From Chloranthus sessilifolius (lineage: Eukaryota > Streptophyta > Magnoliopsida > Chloranthales > Chloranthaceae), in assembly GCA_021018995.1 (NCBI GenBank), contig CM037590.1, positions 106,765,097 through 106,829,096 of the forward strand: a stretch of 64,000 nucleotides of DNA. The letters run 5' to 3'. How positions within the stretch are numbered: the first letter of the stretch is position 1; each line of letters starts with the position of its first letter. The notes beneath the pieces were generated by a model. It was not told the origin of the DNA, did not search any database, and saw only the letters and a list, made by a program, of their open reading frames with translations. Of the stretch, positions 1-10,672 are shown in pieces. The position numbers and the translations under genes were made by a program.

Positions 1-702
1 CGTTTCCTAGGGATACACGGCTGAATTTTGGGTCGTCTACGCTCTCATCAATGCCGGTTTTACGGCTTGATCGGAATTGGCAACCCAACTGATATACCTC
101 CGGCGCAAGCGCCTTCTCAAGTACTGGAAGGGGTGGTTCTTTTCAGGATCATCACCACTAGGGCTGCCGCCTCACTGAGAACCGGGTAAATTGTATCTGT
201 GCCTAAACCCCCCGAAAACTACCCAAAAACGCAAAAATAAATTCAATTATGTCCCCACACTGTTGGTTCACTTTTAATTACAGATTTTTAAAGGGGAGTA
301 AAATTAAGTCCAAAAAATGGGTCGGGGATGACAAGCCCGTGCCGCCTCAACGGGCCAGCGTTCAAAGGTGAGATATGATGACCGAAATAAAGTGCACAAG
401 TAGGCCCGCCAAATGGCTAAGGCTCGTAAATGACTAAAATTTAAATGACGTGAAAAGTAGATGCGAGTGAGCCCGCCAAACGGCTAAGGCGGCTTAAATG
501 ACAAGAATCGGAAAAATCGAAATTTAAATGCGCACGTAGGCCCACCAATCGGCTAAGGCACTTAAAGGACTGAATCGTAGGGGTGAGTACGTTAGTAAAA
601 ACAACAAAAATATATAAAAAAAATAACATAAAATAAGAAGAAAACAGCAATGGTTAGTAACAAAAAAACAAGGCCAACAAGAGGGGAAGCGCTAAGGTGA
701 TT
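1..702 (-). mobile_element. N2: Ogre/Tat-like element, leader after the PBS (partial)
   Basis: This is the internal region immediately downstream of the primer binding site of a minus-strand LTR element whose gag-pol lies beyond the left edge. No long open frame is visible. It contains short direct repeats of the phrase gcccgccaaatggctaagg (near 405, 470 and 540, degenerate), which looks like a small tandem array in the leader. Assignment rests on the adjacent PBS and LTR, not on coding sequence. Confidence 0.6.
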
Positions 703-720
703 TCCCCAGTAGAATCGCCA
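703..720 (-). other. N2 primer binding site
   Basis: Read on the minus strand the sequence is TGGCGATTCTACTGGGGA, of the TGGCGA...TGGGGA type found in Ogre/Tat elements (I recall this as a tRNA-Arg-type site; the exact tRNA is not checked). It lies two bases inside the LTR end TTGCACA, which fixes both the orientation (minus) and the inner border of the LTR. Confidence 0.7.
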
Positions 721-722
721 TC

Positions 723-2312
723 TGTGCAACCGTGGATCCTCTCAAACCCGTCGTAGCGATGCGCTCGCTTTTAATAAAATGTAGAGTCGCCACCCAGAGC
801 TTTTGGTGACTCGAGAAACCTTCAAATCGATATTTTGAGCACCGAAGTGCTAAATATGACTCTGATTTACCGGTCTTTGCCAAAGGTTCTATGGTTGGGG
901 CTTCGGTTATCGATCGGGAAGGGTTTAGGCACCCGATCAACCCGCACGTAGCGGTCTCTATCTATGGCCAAAAATAAATATAAAAGGGCGGAGTTTCCCC
1001 TTGCCCGAAGGAAATACGGTCCTATCAAGCATTGTACCAAACCGAAATTTTGGCGGCGTAACGGCTTGAATCCTTGGACGGAGGAGACACCAAGAAGGTA
1101 GAGGAAGAGAGGGGTGAGCCGGAGCTCATGGGCCCTTGTTGCACCGTGGAAGATCTTCGCTTTGGCGTGCTTCCGATGGCTTAAACGGTATGGAAATGGA
1201 CTCTAACACTAGGATTCGGTAAAATAGGAAGTGTAGGGTGAGGCTAAAGGCTAGACTTTAGCTAAACGGAGTGATCTAATGATGGAAATGGACTGAAATA
1301 GATGAAATATGCATGCTGGAATTCTGGAAAAATATTGGCATTTTCTCTCACTAGGGTTCTCTCTTAAGCACTCTCTAATCCTTCAACAAAAATTCAACCC
1401 TTTGGGAAGAGGGGGGCTTCTCTATTTTTAGAGAAGGGATGGGTTAGGGGTTTACTTAAGAGCTAATTGGTTTAGCAATTAGGTAATGCCCCATCTAAAG
1501 TTTTCTAGGTTTTCAAGGTCTTATGGTTTTGGGAAGCTAGTTTTAATGGCGGATGATGGGGTGAGACCATGGGTGACTTAAGGGTTGCCAATAAGCTCAA
1601 AGGGGGTGCAACCAATCTCAAGACACCCACCTCAACCAGGGGGATGGTCAAAAGGTTAAACCAGATGAAGGAATTCTGAGCAACTAATGACAGTTACTGT
1701 AGCTAAGCTGGGCGTATATATTATATACGCCTAGTTTAGGCACAGTGAATTTCACCAAAAACAGGGGAGGTTTGGGAAGATGAAGCCCGTGGTGTGTCCC
1801 ACCTATGCTGGGTGTATATATTATATACGCCTGGCCAAATTTCCCCCAAAAAAGGCAGGCATATATAATACATATGCCTGACTAATCTGGGGTCAAATTG
1901 GCAGGGCGTATGTAATATACACGCCTGAGTAAAAGTTTTATGATTTTATGTGAAACTTCAATCGGCCATAACTTTTGAACCGTAGCTCCAAATTGGGTGA
2001 ACTTTGGCTTATTAGAAAGCAGGGGAAGTCCTCTTTCTAATGGTATATGGACCATCTAAGGTAGTAGTCTGTATAAAATTTTGTAGCTCCTCTCCCATCA
2101 ACTGCTCAGAAAGGTTCAAGTTAGGTATGGGAAGGGAATCTAGGGTTTAGGGGTGATCTCTAAGGGTTGGGGAATGGTTCTAAAGGGTTCAGGGTGATTC
2201 CTAAAGGTCTGGGTGGATTCCTACGGGTTCAGGGGTGTCATCGGAAGCACAAGGGTACATCTCTCCCGAAGTACAGATTGATCGAGCCTTGGGCCGAATT
2301 TGGGTGTCTACA
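723..2312 (-). mobile_element. N2 5' LTR (Ogre/Tat-like)
   Basis: The LTR runs on the minus strand from TGTAGACACCC at 2312 to TTGCACA at 723, about 1.59 kb with TG...CA ends. The start word matches the starts of the Tat LTRs of elements A and B (TATAGACACC, TGTAAACACC). Coding similarity to chromoviral RT stops abruptly at about 2313-2320, so this is the outer border of an element inserted in N0. The partner LTR is outside the window, so no target duplication can be scored. Internal repeats are listed separately. A degenerate ~30-bp repeat built on the phrase gggttcagggtgattcct occupies about 2130-2235. Confidence 0.7.
1711..1927. repeat. Four AT-rich inverted repeats in the N2 LTR
   Basis: Four short hairpins occur at about 1711-1731, 1811-1831, 1854-1880 and 1902-1927. 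The first has two 10-bp arms, ggcgtatata and tatatacgcc, around a single T. The others keep the GGCGTAT...ATACGCC outline with substitutions and different centres. They are separated by unrelated sequence, so this is a dispersed family of palindromes rather than a tandem array. They could be promoter or protein-binding elements; no function can be read from the sequence. Confidence 0.75.
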
Positions 2313-3021
2313 ACAGGCGAAAACCGTTTTTTAAATATCCTCTTCTTAAACCTTCAACTGATGATAACCCAACCTGAGATCAGTTTTTCAAAAACATTTG
2401 GCACCCTAAAGTTGTTTGAACAGATCGTCGATACGAGGTAGCGAGTAGTGATTTCTTATGGTGACGTTGTTCAACTGACGATAATCAATACATAGTCTCA
2501 TCGAGCTATCTTTCTTCTTTACGAAGAGCATTAGTGTTCTCCATGGTGACTCGCTACGTCAAATAAACCCCTTACTAGATAGTTCATTGAGTTGTATCTC
2601 TAACTCTTTTAATTCTGCGGGGGACATTCGGCATGGTACCTTGGCAATTGGTGCCATCTCAGGGATTACATCGATTTTGAACTCAATTTTTAGGTCAGGT
2701 GGTACTCCGGGTAAGTCCTCAGCGAATACATCGACGATATCTCTAACAACTGCAATTATTGTAGGGTCGACTGTCTCATCTTGTTCATCGTCTAATGTTG
2801 CCAATAAAGGTACTCCCTTCCTTTTGATTCCCCAAAATCTGAATGGAGGCTCTCCGAGTGGTTGGAAGGTGACCACTTTAGAGAAATAGTCAACCGTTAC
2901 ATGATATGTGGCTAGCCAATCCATGCCAAGTATGATGTCGAAATCTTGAAATTTCAACACGATGAGATCTACCAAAAGATCATGACCTTTAATATTGATT
3001 ATCGTGTCTCGATAGATTAAG
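2313..3021 (-). pseudogene. N0 chromovirus pol fragment: protease C-terminus to RT
   Basis: Minus-strand coding remnant of a Ty3/gypsy chromovirus. From 3021 downward it reads the end of the protease domain (FDIILGMDWLATYHVTVDY at about 2885-2950), then the acidic linker (VPPDLKIEF), RT fingers (ELKELEIQLNELSSKGFI) and the conserved RT block [10 protein letters not shown] (about 2470-2500). After that it decays with several stops in the LGYHQLK region. It ends at about 2313 where the N2 LTR begins. Its missing upstream part (protease active site, gag) lies at 16424-18020 on the far side of N1. Confidence 0.9.
3017..3021. repeat. Left target-site copy of N1 (ttaag)
   Basis: The five bases before the left LTR are ttaag. 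The five after the right LTR (16424-16428) are ctaag. One transition separates them, as expected for an old 5-bp Ty3/gypsy target duplication. Collapsing the two copies restores continuity of the N0 protease reading frame. Confidence 0.75.
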
Positions 3022-3754
3022 TGTGACAGCCCGAATTTCCCTTTGTAAAATTATTGGAACAGTCGCGTCATCGGATCACCTAACATGATCCTTCATAAAA
3101 GGGGTCATTTCTTGTACAAAGCGTTGTCATTGCAGAAGCAATATATTTACTTTGACAGTTGATAATATGGCAAAATAGCTGATTTTACTTATCTAAGCAG
3201 GAACTAGTAACAATATAGACAAAAACAAAGGATCTGATGTATAGCTTTCCACCGATGACGGCTACTCGTCATCTAAACAATGGAAAGAAAACCTATACAT
3301 CCTAAAACAAAGTATCTCAAAATACTATCTAGAATTTATACAAGTTTATCCCATGTCTCTATCTAAAATGTCTTTCTCTCTCTCACAATCCACAAGCCAC
3401 AAACCTATTTTGGGAAGAAGTCTTCTGTAAAACCATCCTCTTCGTCTTCTTCCTCGTCGTCTCCTTCTTCCTCTTCTGGTACGTAGGGTCAGCGACTTGC
3501 TCAGGATCCGGCTCTACAGCTAAGACATTTAAGTCAAAGAATGAGCTATCATCAAAGCTCAGTATAGAATATTACATTGCTAGCATATATTATCGATTGA
3601 CCACATTCTCATAGAGCAGCAGAAATAAAATAAAGAACATGCTTTTATTATAACGCGAATAATATAATTTGCGGACAAGCTGAATTAAATCATGATACAA
3701 CAGGTATGAAAATCAAGCTGAAACAAGATACACATGCAGGCCGCAACAGAAGAA

Positions 3755-3882
3755 TCAAGCTCCTGAGTTAGCAGGATCACTTGTCAAGCTCCCGAGTTAG
3801 CGGGATCACTTGGACCAGGATAAATCAAGCACCCGAGTTAGCGGGATCACTTGTCAAGCTCCCGAGTTAGCGAGATCACCTG
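3755..3882. repeat. 29-bp minisatellite in the left N1 LTR, 4 units
   Basis: Units start at 3755, 3784, 3825 and 3854. Consensus begins TCAAGCTCCCGAGTTAGCGG and continues with GATCACTTG. Twelve extra bases separate units 2 and 3. The other LTR holds five units. Confidence 0.9.
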
Positions 3883-4620
3883 ACTCAGACAAAGTAACAA
3901 TGTATAAAGGATACCACAGACAATAGGATTTGAATAATGCCCCATGTAGGAATTCAAGGAATATGCATGCTTACTGTCAACTAGTATGCCATGTATGGTG
4001 TCGTATGGTATTGTACCCAAAATTATTTCGACAAAACTAACATAAGTTATAAAACTGCTATGCACATTTATATTCGTTTTGCTCCACTGCTATTCAAAAC
4101 TGGTATGTATTTGTATTTTACAAAACTAAAATATAGTGAGCGATTTGTAATATCAACAACTATTATGGGATCATAGCTTATTTATTTCACATGATGATGA
4201 TTTGATCAGGTATATTCTGTCTAATAAAATATTAGGTTAACATGTTACTCTTATCATTGCATTCGAACTCCATGTAATTCATCACTATATTTATCTATTT
4301 AGCATGAATATTTAATTGGCACTCTATATGAGAAGGACAAAAACAAATATAAAAGAGCAACATACATTCCCTACCTGATCACATATACGTCGTTGAGTCC
4401 GATTAAATGTGAGCTCATGCGTCAAAGATCATCTCTCATCTAAATTGTGCAAAACTAGTTCTAGGCATCATGTTGCACCTATATATATTAAGATTCATGT
4501 TTAATGGTTCAGATGTACTAGATGGGCTCATGGTTTACCTAAGACCGAAGGTCATATGGGCCACTAATGGACCCAAGGTCATATGCAAAGAGCACAGCCA
4601 AAAACAACAGCCCATATAGG

Positions 4621-4740
4621 TTGCCGCGGCAAGCCATGGGGGTTGCCGCAGCAAGCTCACCAGCTGAGCATCTTGCCACGGCAACCTTATAAGGTTGCCG
4701 CGGCAAGCCTGAGCACTTGGCTTGCCGTGGTGTTCTTCTT
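4621..4740. repeat. Cluster of TTGCCGCGGCAA palindromes (left N1 LTR)
   Basis: Perfect 12-mers TTGCCGCGGCAA lie at 4621-4632 and 4695-4706, with one-mismatch copies at about 4643 and 4673 and a half copy near 4731. The word is its own reverse complement. Equivalent copies occur in the other LTR (15268-15279, 15320-15331 and degenerate copies) and once more inside the element upstream of the extra ORF (7792-7803, with degenerate copies around it). Confidence 0.85.
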
Positions 4741-5008
4741 CTGTGACTCCTTGTTGGTACCTTTGCGGATATATATATATATATATATTGTGTATATATA
4801 AATATATATTTCTTATCTATATCTATTATTTTAGCCAGAATTTTGGCATGGATTATCCTATGGGGTTTGGCATGGACACTCTGAAGTGTACCAAGAATTG
4901 AGTTCTGTATTTACGTAGATATACTTCTCATGTACCCTTCTCTTATATCTGTGCTGTCGATGGAATCAACACCACAATCAATAGTTTAGGATTCACCAAC
5001 TGCCATAT

Positions 5009-5425
5009 ATGAAAGTGGAAATTTGTGTACCTTTCTATGATCTTGTGGTCTCGAAGGTGTGGTGCCGATTAGTTAATGACGCTGCGTTTGCTGAGCTTGA
5101 GAACGTAATGAGACGTAGAACTCTTTGTACTCAATCTAATGGACTCAAGTCGTTGAATAATAGGTGTGAAACTATGAAGTGAACCATGGTTGTAACACCG
5201 CACAGAGGTCTTAAGGGCTGGCTGTGGATGTTATCGTTGCAAGGTTGGTTTGCAAAGAAGTTAAACGAGAAGTCAAAGGAGGATGATGACGGGAGTGTTC
5301 TTGGATTTTATACAGGGTCGCTGCACTTTGCGTGCATGAAAATGCAAGATGACTCATGGAGTCGTGTAACCAATATTCCATGCAAGCAGCTTATAAGGTT
5401 GTTCAAGATTTTTCTTCCATGCTAG
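5009..5425 (+). pseudogene. Unrecognised ORF inside the N1 LTR, antisense to the element (left copy)
   Basis: From ATG 5009 the plus strand is open for about 139 codons except for a single TGA at 5180-5182; the second part starts at ATG 5186. The sequence has a protein-like composition (CVPFYDLVVS, AFAELENVMRRRT, GLKGWLWMLSLQGWF, DDDGSVLGFYTG, VTNIPCKQL), with an acidic patch and no obvious repeats. The right LTR carries the same ORF, start, TGA position and stop at 15657-16073. I do not recognise the family. It may be a captured host gene piece or chance coding in an LTR; coding potential is unproven. Confidence 0.4.
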
Positions 5426-5795
5426 GCTAGTACATGGTGTGTGTGAGTGTATCACATATAAGACAAGTTTGTCTTGATATTTTCCAACTCCTATTAAGCT
5501 ATTTTCCAACTCCTATTAAGCTAATGCATGGATGAAACGGGTAAGCCTTAATGTTTGGCTATAGTGTAAGGTAAGTACACCATATATATATATGGCTTGC
5601 TTTAATTCATTTTGTTGGGTATAGCTGTGTATAGCAAGCTGTACACTGTTAGGAAGTGTAATACATAGGTTTTATTTTTGTCTAGGCATGCAAGCCAAAT
5701 AGACTTGACGTGAGTGTAAACAAAAACCCACATAATTGTTTTGCATGATTGGGTTTATTAACCTTTGTCTTGAGATTCTCAAGGCAGTTGTTACA

Positions 5796-5808
5796 TTCTC
5801 CCCTATTT
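5796..5808 (-). other. N1 polypurine tract
   Basis: The minus strand reads AAATAGGGGAGAA directly before the 3' LTR start TGTAAC, as expected for the plus-strand DNA primer of an LTR retroelement. It confirms the minus orientation of N1. Confidence 0.85.
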
Positions 5809-6142
5809 AAGAAATTTTCATCCTTGAAAATAAACTGAGACGATGAGGGGCAGTAGGTCAATGCCTCAATAGCAACATCAATAGCTTAGCCCATTATACA
5901 TGTGGTACACGACAACAAGGAATATATACAGTAAGGTAAAATACAGTAGAACCTCAAATAACCAAAACAAAATCTAAACAAAATAGATAGAACCTCAATT
6001 ATAGTAACAACAACAATCATCAATCTTCAAATATAGACATGAGTAATAGTACACAAATCAAATATACAATCTTGTTATAGATGAACTCTTATCAATCCGA
6101 GGCAAAGTTGAAATGTCATACATAAACTATGAGTGTGTGAGA

Positions 6143-7487
6143 TTATAACTTACCAGGCTGGGGATTTGGTTGCTGTGGACCAGCTGAGGAAGGACCAACA
6201 TCCTGTTGCTGAAAGTCTTGCTGGAATTTTTGTACAAGTAATGCTACATTGTGGGTGTATTGGGAGACGTAATTTTGCGCACGCCCAATGTAAGAGGTTG
6301 CAGCAGTTTGGAATGTATGCTCCATCATGATGTTTGTCGCTTCTTCAATATAATCAATTCGTTGATGGAGCATATAGTGATTGTGATATAAATTATCAAA
6401 CTGGAGAAGAATCTGCTCATGGTTTTCATGCATGAGCTGTGCCAAATCAGCATTGGTGTATGTCTCAGGTGCCAAGGGAACTGATTCAGTTTGTGCTTGA
6501 GTTTGAGATTAAGGGGGAATGGGGATCTCTTGGAGGGTGGTGCTTGTGTAGGTGGTGGAGGAGAACAGATCTGGCGAGCTTGGCGGTTTCACACTGCTTG
6601 GGATGGCCTTTGATGCACATTTCTCCATATAGCTGGGCTAAAGACCCGCATATTATCGGTGCGGACTTCTTCACCCAAAGGGACTTGGTAAGGGGTTTGA
6701 TTAACACTATCAAAGTGGCCTTCTAAGAGGCGGGTGATCAAGCGGGGATAAGGGCACGATGGCATGGGATTAGAGACATTGCTTTGCAAATGAAAGTTGG
6801 CATATTTTATGCCTTCCCATACCACTTTTGGGGCATTCAACCATCTGTTCTCATGAACAGCGAATAAGGCTTGTAAGAGAGCATCTCGACGCTCTCTCTC
6901 ATGCTGCATTGAGTATAAATTACAATGGAACACACAGTCAAGAAACCACATCTTTTGTGGTAATTGGCTGTGACGAACTGCAAGGCTGTGAGCAAAAGAG
7001 GTCTGCCCATCAGTCATCTTTGTAGTGATGCAATGAAATTTCACATCCCTTTTCGAGGCATTTGCAGTCCGAGACTGACATCAAAATTTGGACTACAATT
7101 CATAGCTTGCACTATGTCTTGTAAGTTGAAATAACATTTTCGATTATCGATTTCAGTCTCCAGTTGACCAACTGTTGATGACACTTTGAAATTTTGATAA
7201 AACAAGCGGACCAGATGTGAATAAAAATGAGTATGGAAGGGCTCGTATAAGGCATCTAACCGTGCTTGTTCCATATACCTAATGGACCATCCGGTCTGGT
7301 CGTTCAGTGTAAGTAGTCGATCGTCAATGATCCACTCAAGTTCCATAGCCTTCGCATCCCACCATGGGATGGGCTATTCTTGGTCTACGGGTGGATCGAT
7401 TGGGTCATGGGAAGTAGCAGGGGCTTTGCCCTTTGCTTGGGCTGAGGCTTTTGAGGGTTTGGATACTCCAGTCTTTCTAGGAGGCAT
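6143..7487 (-). pseudogene. Extra sense-strand ORF in N1, plant transposon-protein-like (PF20167-type), broken
   Basis: On the minus strand an ATG at 7487 opens a frame starting MPPRKTGVSKPSK, basic and Ala/Lys/Pro-rich. A TAG at 7374 interrupts it, but the same frame continues through 7041 (GWSIRYMEQARLDALYEPFH, LVRLFYQNFKVSSTV). After a frameshift it continues in 7044-6589 (PQKMWFLDCVFHCNLY, APKVVWEGIKYANFHL). After a further shift it ends with a Gln-rich, coiled-coil-like tail (6475-6143). The layout of a basic N-terminus, a compact LVRLFYxN-type globular part and a helical tail resembles the putative plant transposon protein domain (PF20167) found in many plant retroelement ORFs. It lies between the chromodomain and the 3' LTR, in the same orientation as gag-pol. 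Family assignment is from memory of the domain's look. Confidence 0.55.
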
Positions 7488-8473
7488 CCTGATTGAAATA
7501 AAATACAGGAAATTCAAACTAGAGCTAAGAGTGTGGTTGTTTACCTCACAATAACACCAAGAACACCCAAAACTATGGCTAAAAGGCTTGAATGTTGAAA
7601 TTAGCAATGAATGGAGGGTTACCAAGATGAAATCCATAGCATGCAACAGATTTTGGCTCGTGTTTGGAGTGCATGAAGGTAGTGTGGCTCGGAAGGTAGA
7701 AGAAACCAGGAGCAAATAACAGAAAATAGCCAAAAAGGGGTGTTTCTAACCCACATATGACCCACTGCGTTGCCGCGACAACCATATATGCTTGCCGCGG
7801 CAAGTGGGTTGCCGTGGCCAGCACTATTCCTTGCCACAGCAAGGGGGTCAAAAGTGCATTGGCCTAGATTTCGAGGCCTATTGGATTTGGTGCAAAAGGT
7901 CTTGGTACCTGGGTGTACTTACTAGATACAAGGTCTATAGAAAAATATGTGTTGACCTTTTTGACGTGTGTTGCTATATTAAACTATTTTATTTTGATGA
8001 AATTTCGATCCGTATCGCATTACATTACGTGGGAAAGTACTGTGTCAGCCCATAGTTGGACCTCGTAACTTTAATTGGGACCTGAGGAAGTGTTCTGGGA
8101 TGTGTCACTTCGCTTAGGTGTCACCCTCAACAAATTTGAAACTTTATTTGTCCTCCAAATTATTTTTAACAATCTTAAAATTAATTTTATTTTGGTTTTA
8201 AAACAAAATAAGTGTATTTTAGTTCTAAAATAAAATGATGTTATTTTATTTCATTTTATCTATCTCAAGATCCATAAAGCTTAGCTGGTGTACTATATTT
8301 GATGTGGTTCCTTGTATATTGGTGCAGGGTGCATTAAACAGAATAAAAAAAAAAAAAAAAAATTGTAAATGAAGCAATCATTATTTCTTTCATTTATTTC
8401 TAATTGGGTGAGACTTAGAAATATTCATGTAACCAAGCATAATCATATTATAGGCGTACTTTAAGCACGTACC
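7488..8473. other. N1 spacer between chromodomain and extra ORF
   Basis: No coding sequence recognised. It contains TTGCCGCGGCAA-type palindromes at about 7770-7845 (perfect at 7792-7803), AT-rich sequence at 8130-8260 and an A18 run at 8345-8362. The palindrome cluster resembles that of the N1 LTR in spacing and style but the surrounding sequence does not align by eye. Confidence 0.6.
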
Positions 8474-9700
8474 TTATGTAAATAAATGAGGGTACTGAGC
8501 ATGAATATCAGCTTCGCGTTCCCAAGTAGCCTCATGCGATCCATGATGCTTCCATTGGATCAAGACTAGTGGGATTCGTTTTGTTCGTAAAATTTGATCT
8601 CTGCGGTCCAAAATCTGACCTGGTTCTTCGGTCACCGTTAAATCTTCCTGCATATCTAACGGTTGATAATCCAACACATGTGTTGAATCACTGACGTACT
8701 TCCTCAGCATAGACACATGGAATATGTCATGAATACCAGATAAATACGGAGGTAATGCTAGTCGATACGCGACCTCCCCTACTCTGCCTAAAAAGGGGAA
8801 TGGTCCAACATAACAAGGACTCAACTTGCCTCATTTCCCAAACCACATCACGCATTTTGTCGAAGAGATTTTGATAAAGACGTGCTCACCAATCTGTATA
8901 CCATTCATCAGAATGAGAATATAGTTTACAAAAGACTTATCAGTGTAGGGTATTACCTGATAATCAACACTTGTTTTTTTGAGATTGGCATAACTCTTCT
9001 GTCGACTTTGAGCACTCTTCAATCGTTCTCGAATAATGTGAACAACTGCATTGGTGCTTTCGATCAAATCAGGGCCTAAAATCAAACGCTCTCCAGCTAC
9101 TTTCTAGTTAATCGGAGATTTACATCGGCGTCCATACAGTGCCTCGAATGGTGCCATACCGATGCTTGACTGGAAACTGTTATTATATGCAAATTCTATC
9201 AGGGGTAGGTGCTTATCCCATGATCCTTGAAAATCTAGCATACATGCCCTTAACATATCTTCAATCACTTGATCCACCCTTTCTGTCTGCCCGTCAGTCT
9301 GAGGATGAAACACAGTACTGAAGTCTAACTTTGAACCCATACCTTCTTAGAAACTCTACCAAAATCGCGAAGTATATAAAGGATCACGATCTGACACAGT
9401 GCTTATGGGTATCCCATGTAATCGGACAACCTCTCTCAGATAGATTTCAGCTAATTTTGATGCTGTATATTGCATACTATAGGATAAGAAATGCGCAAAT
9501 TTGGTGAGACGATCAACAATCACCCAAATCACATTGTAACCTTTCTGAGTACGAGCCAAACTGAGAATAAAATCTATGGAAATATTTTCCCATTTTCACT
9601 CTAGAATGGGTAGTGGCTGTAACAGACCAGCAGGGTGTTTGTGTTCAACCTTTACTTGTTGACAGGTTAAACACTTCGCAACATATTCTGCTACGTCGCA
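8474..9700 (-). pseudogene. N1 integrase and chromodomain
   Basis: The minus strand carries the integrase core in pieces. 9559-9356 holds IWVIVDRLTKFAHF and TVSDRDPLYTS, with two catalytic Asp visible. 9340-9104 holds FHPQTDGQTERVDQVIEDML, with the catalytic Glu in QTER, then the SSIGMAPFEALYGR block. 9085-8831 holds the C-terminal domain (GEHVFIKIS). 8824-8474 holds the GPF region and a chromodomain (EEPGQILDRRDQILR ... EATWEREADIHAQYPHLF). Traces of the Cys pair of the zinc-binding region lie near 9640-9680. Nonsense and frame breaks separate the pieces. About 21 codons (plus strand about 8895-8958) appear inserted in frame between YANLKKTSVDYQ and IGEHVF. Confidence 0.9.
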
Positions 9701-10054
9701 TTTTAAACAGTTCCACCAAAATGTCTACTTTAGATCCTGGTATATCTTGGTACTGTCAGGATGAATAACATATGCTGACTTGTGAGCTTCTTCGAGAATT
9801 TGCTGACGTAAGGCACGATCATCAGGTATGCATACTCGACCTCGAAACAATAAGGACCCATCGTCCTTGATTAAGAATTATGGCTGTAACCCACTTTGTA
9901 TTCCCTGTCTAATGGAAAGAAGCTCTGCATCCTGCATTTGGAGATCTCTAATCCTATCGAAAAGTGGAACCCGGATCATTACTGTAGCAAGTAAACCTCC
10001 AGTTGACGTTGCTCGCAGAGTGGCACTTGATGATACAATGTCATTGAGTAGTTT

Positions 10055-10480
10055 TCACCTTTGTAATCGTGTCACAGGATGAGATAACTGAGCGGATGAT
10101 TTGCGACTAAGCGCATCAACTACAACATTCGATTTGTCGGGATGGTATTGAATAGCACAGTCATAGTCTTTCAAGAACTCCATCCACCTTCTTTGCCTCA
10201 AATTCAACTCTTTCTGGGTGAAGAGATATTTGAGACTCTTGTGATCTGTAAAAATCTCAAAAGTTTCACCATATAGGTAATGTCTCCAGATTTTTAACAC
10301 GAAGATGACCGCTGCTAGTTCTAGGTCGTGTGTGGGATAGTTCTTCTCATGATCTTTCAATTGACGGGAACCATATGCAATTACTTGTTCCCATTGATTC
10401 AAAACACAACCTAACCCACTGTATGGTGCATCACTGAAGACGACAAAACCACCACTGCCAGATGGTAACGCTAAAACAAG
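10055..10480 (-). pseudogene. N1 RNase H
   Basis: Minus-strand Ty3-type RNase H: a region reading [16 protein letters not shown] just before 10402, then [53 protein letters not shown] and a [16 protein letters not shown] terminus. The catalytic Asp, Glu (LELAAV) and Asp (FTDHKSL, VVDALS) positions are recognisable. 9700-10054 is the poorly conserved linker to integrase. Confidence 0.88.
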
Positions 10481-10672
10481 TGCGGACGTGAGTCTCCTTT
10501 GTAACTCTTGGAAACCCTGTTCGCATGCCTCAGTCCACTCGAATTTAACATTCTTTCGAGTGAGCTGAGTGAGTGGTCCAACAAGTCATGAAAACCCTTC
10601 TACAAAGCGTCAGTAATAACCTATGAGACCTAAGAAACTTCGGATCTCGGTTACTGTCTGTGGCTGCTTCCA

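Larger units (their letters stand above)
3022..5795 (-). mobile_element. N1 3' LTR
   Basis: Direct copy of 13628-16423. On the plus strand it starts TGTGACAGCCCG and ends GGCAGTTGTTACA. It carries a 29-bp minisatellite, a cluster of TTGCCGCGGCAA palindromes, a TA-rich tract near 4770-4810 and a plus-strand ORF near its right end. On the minus strand the LTR begins TGTAAC directly after the polypurine tract. Confidence 0.93.

Noticed and set aside
2130-2235. Telomere-like agggtttagggg near 2139
   Set aside because: Only one such word, inside a degenerate gggttcagggtgattcc repeat of the N2 LTR. No telomeric array.
4773-4810. TA-rich runs (also 15416-15435 and 58799-58819) as promoters
   Set aside because: Simple (TA)n tracts without conserved context. 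Only TATA boxes placed consistently between copies were listed.
8345-8362. A18 run as a possible retroposed poly(A) tail
   Set aside because: No target duplication or coding sequence upstream on that strand; it lies inside N1 spacer DNA.
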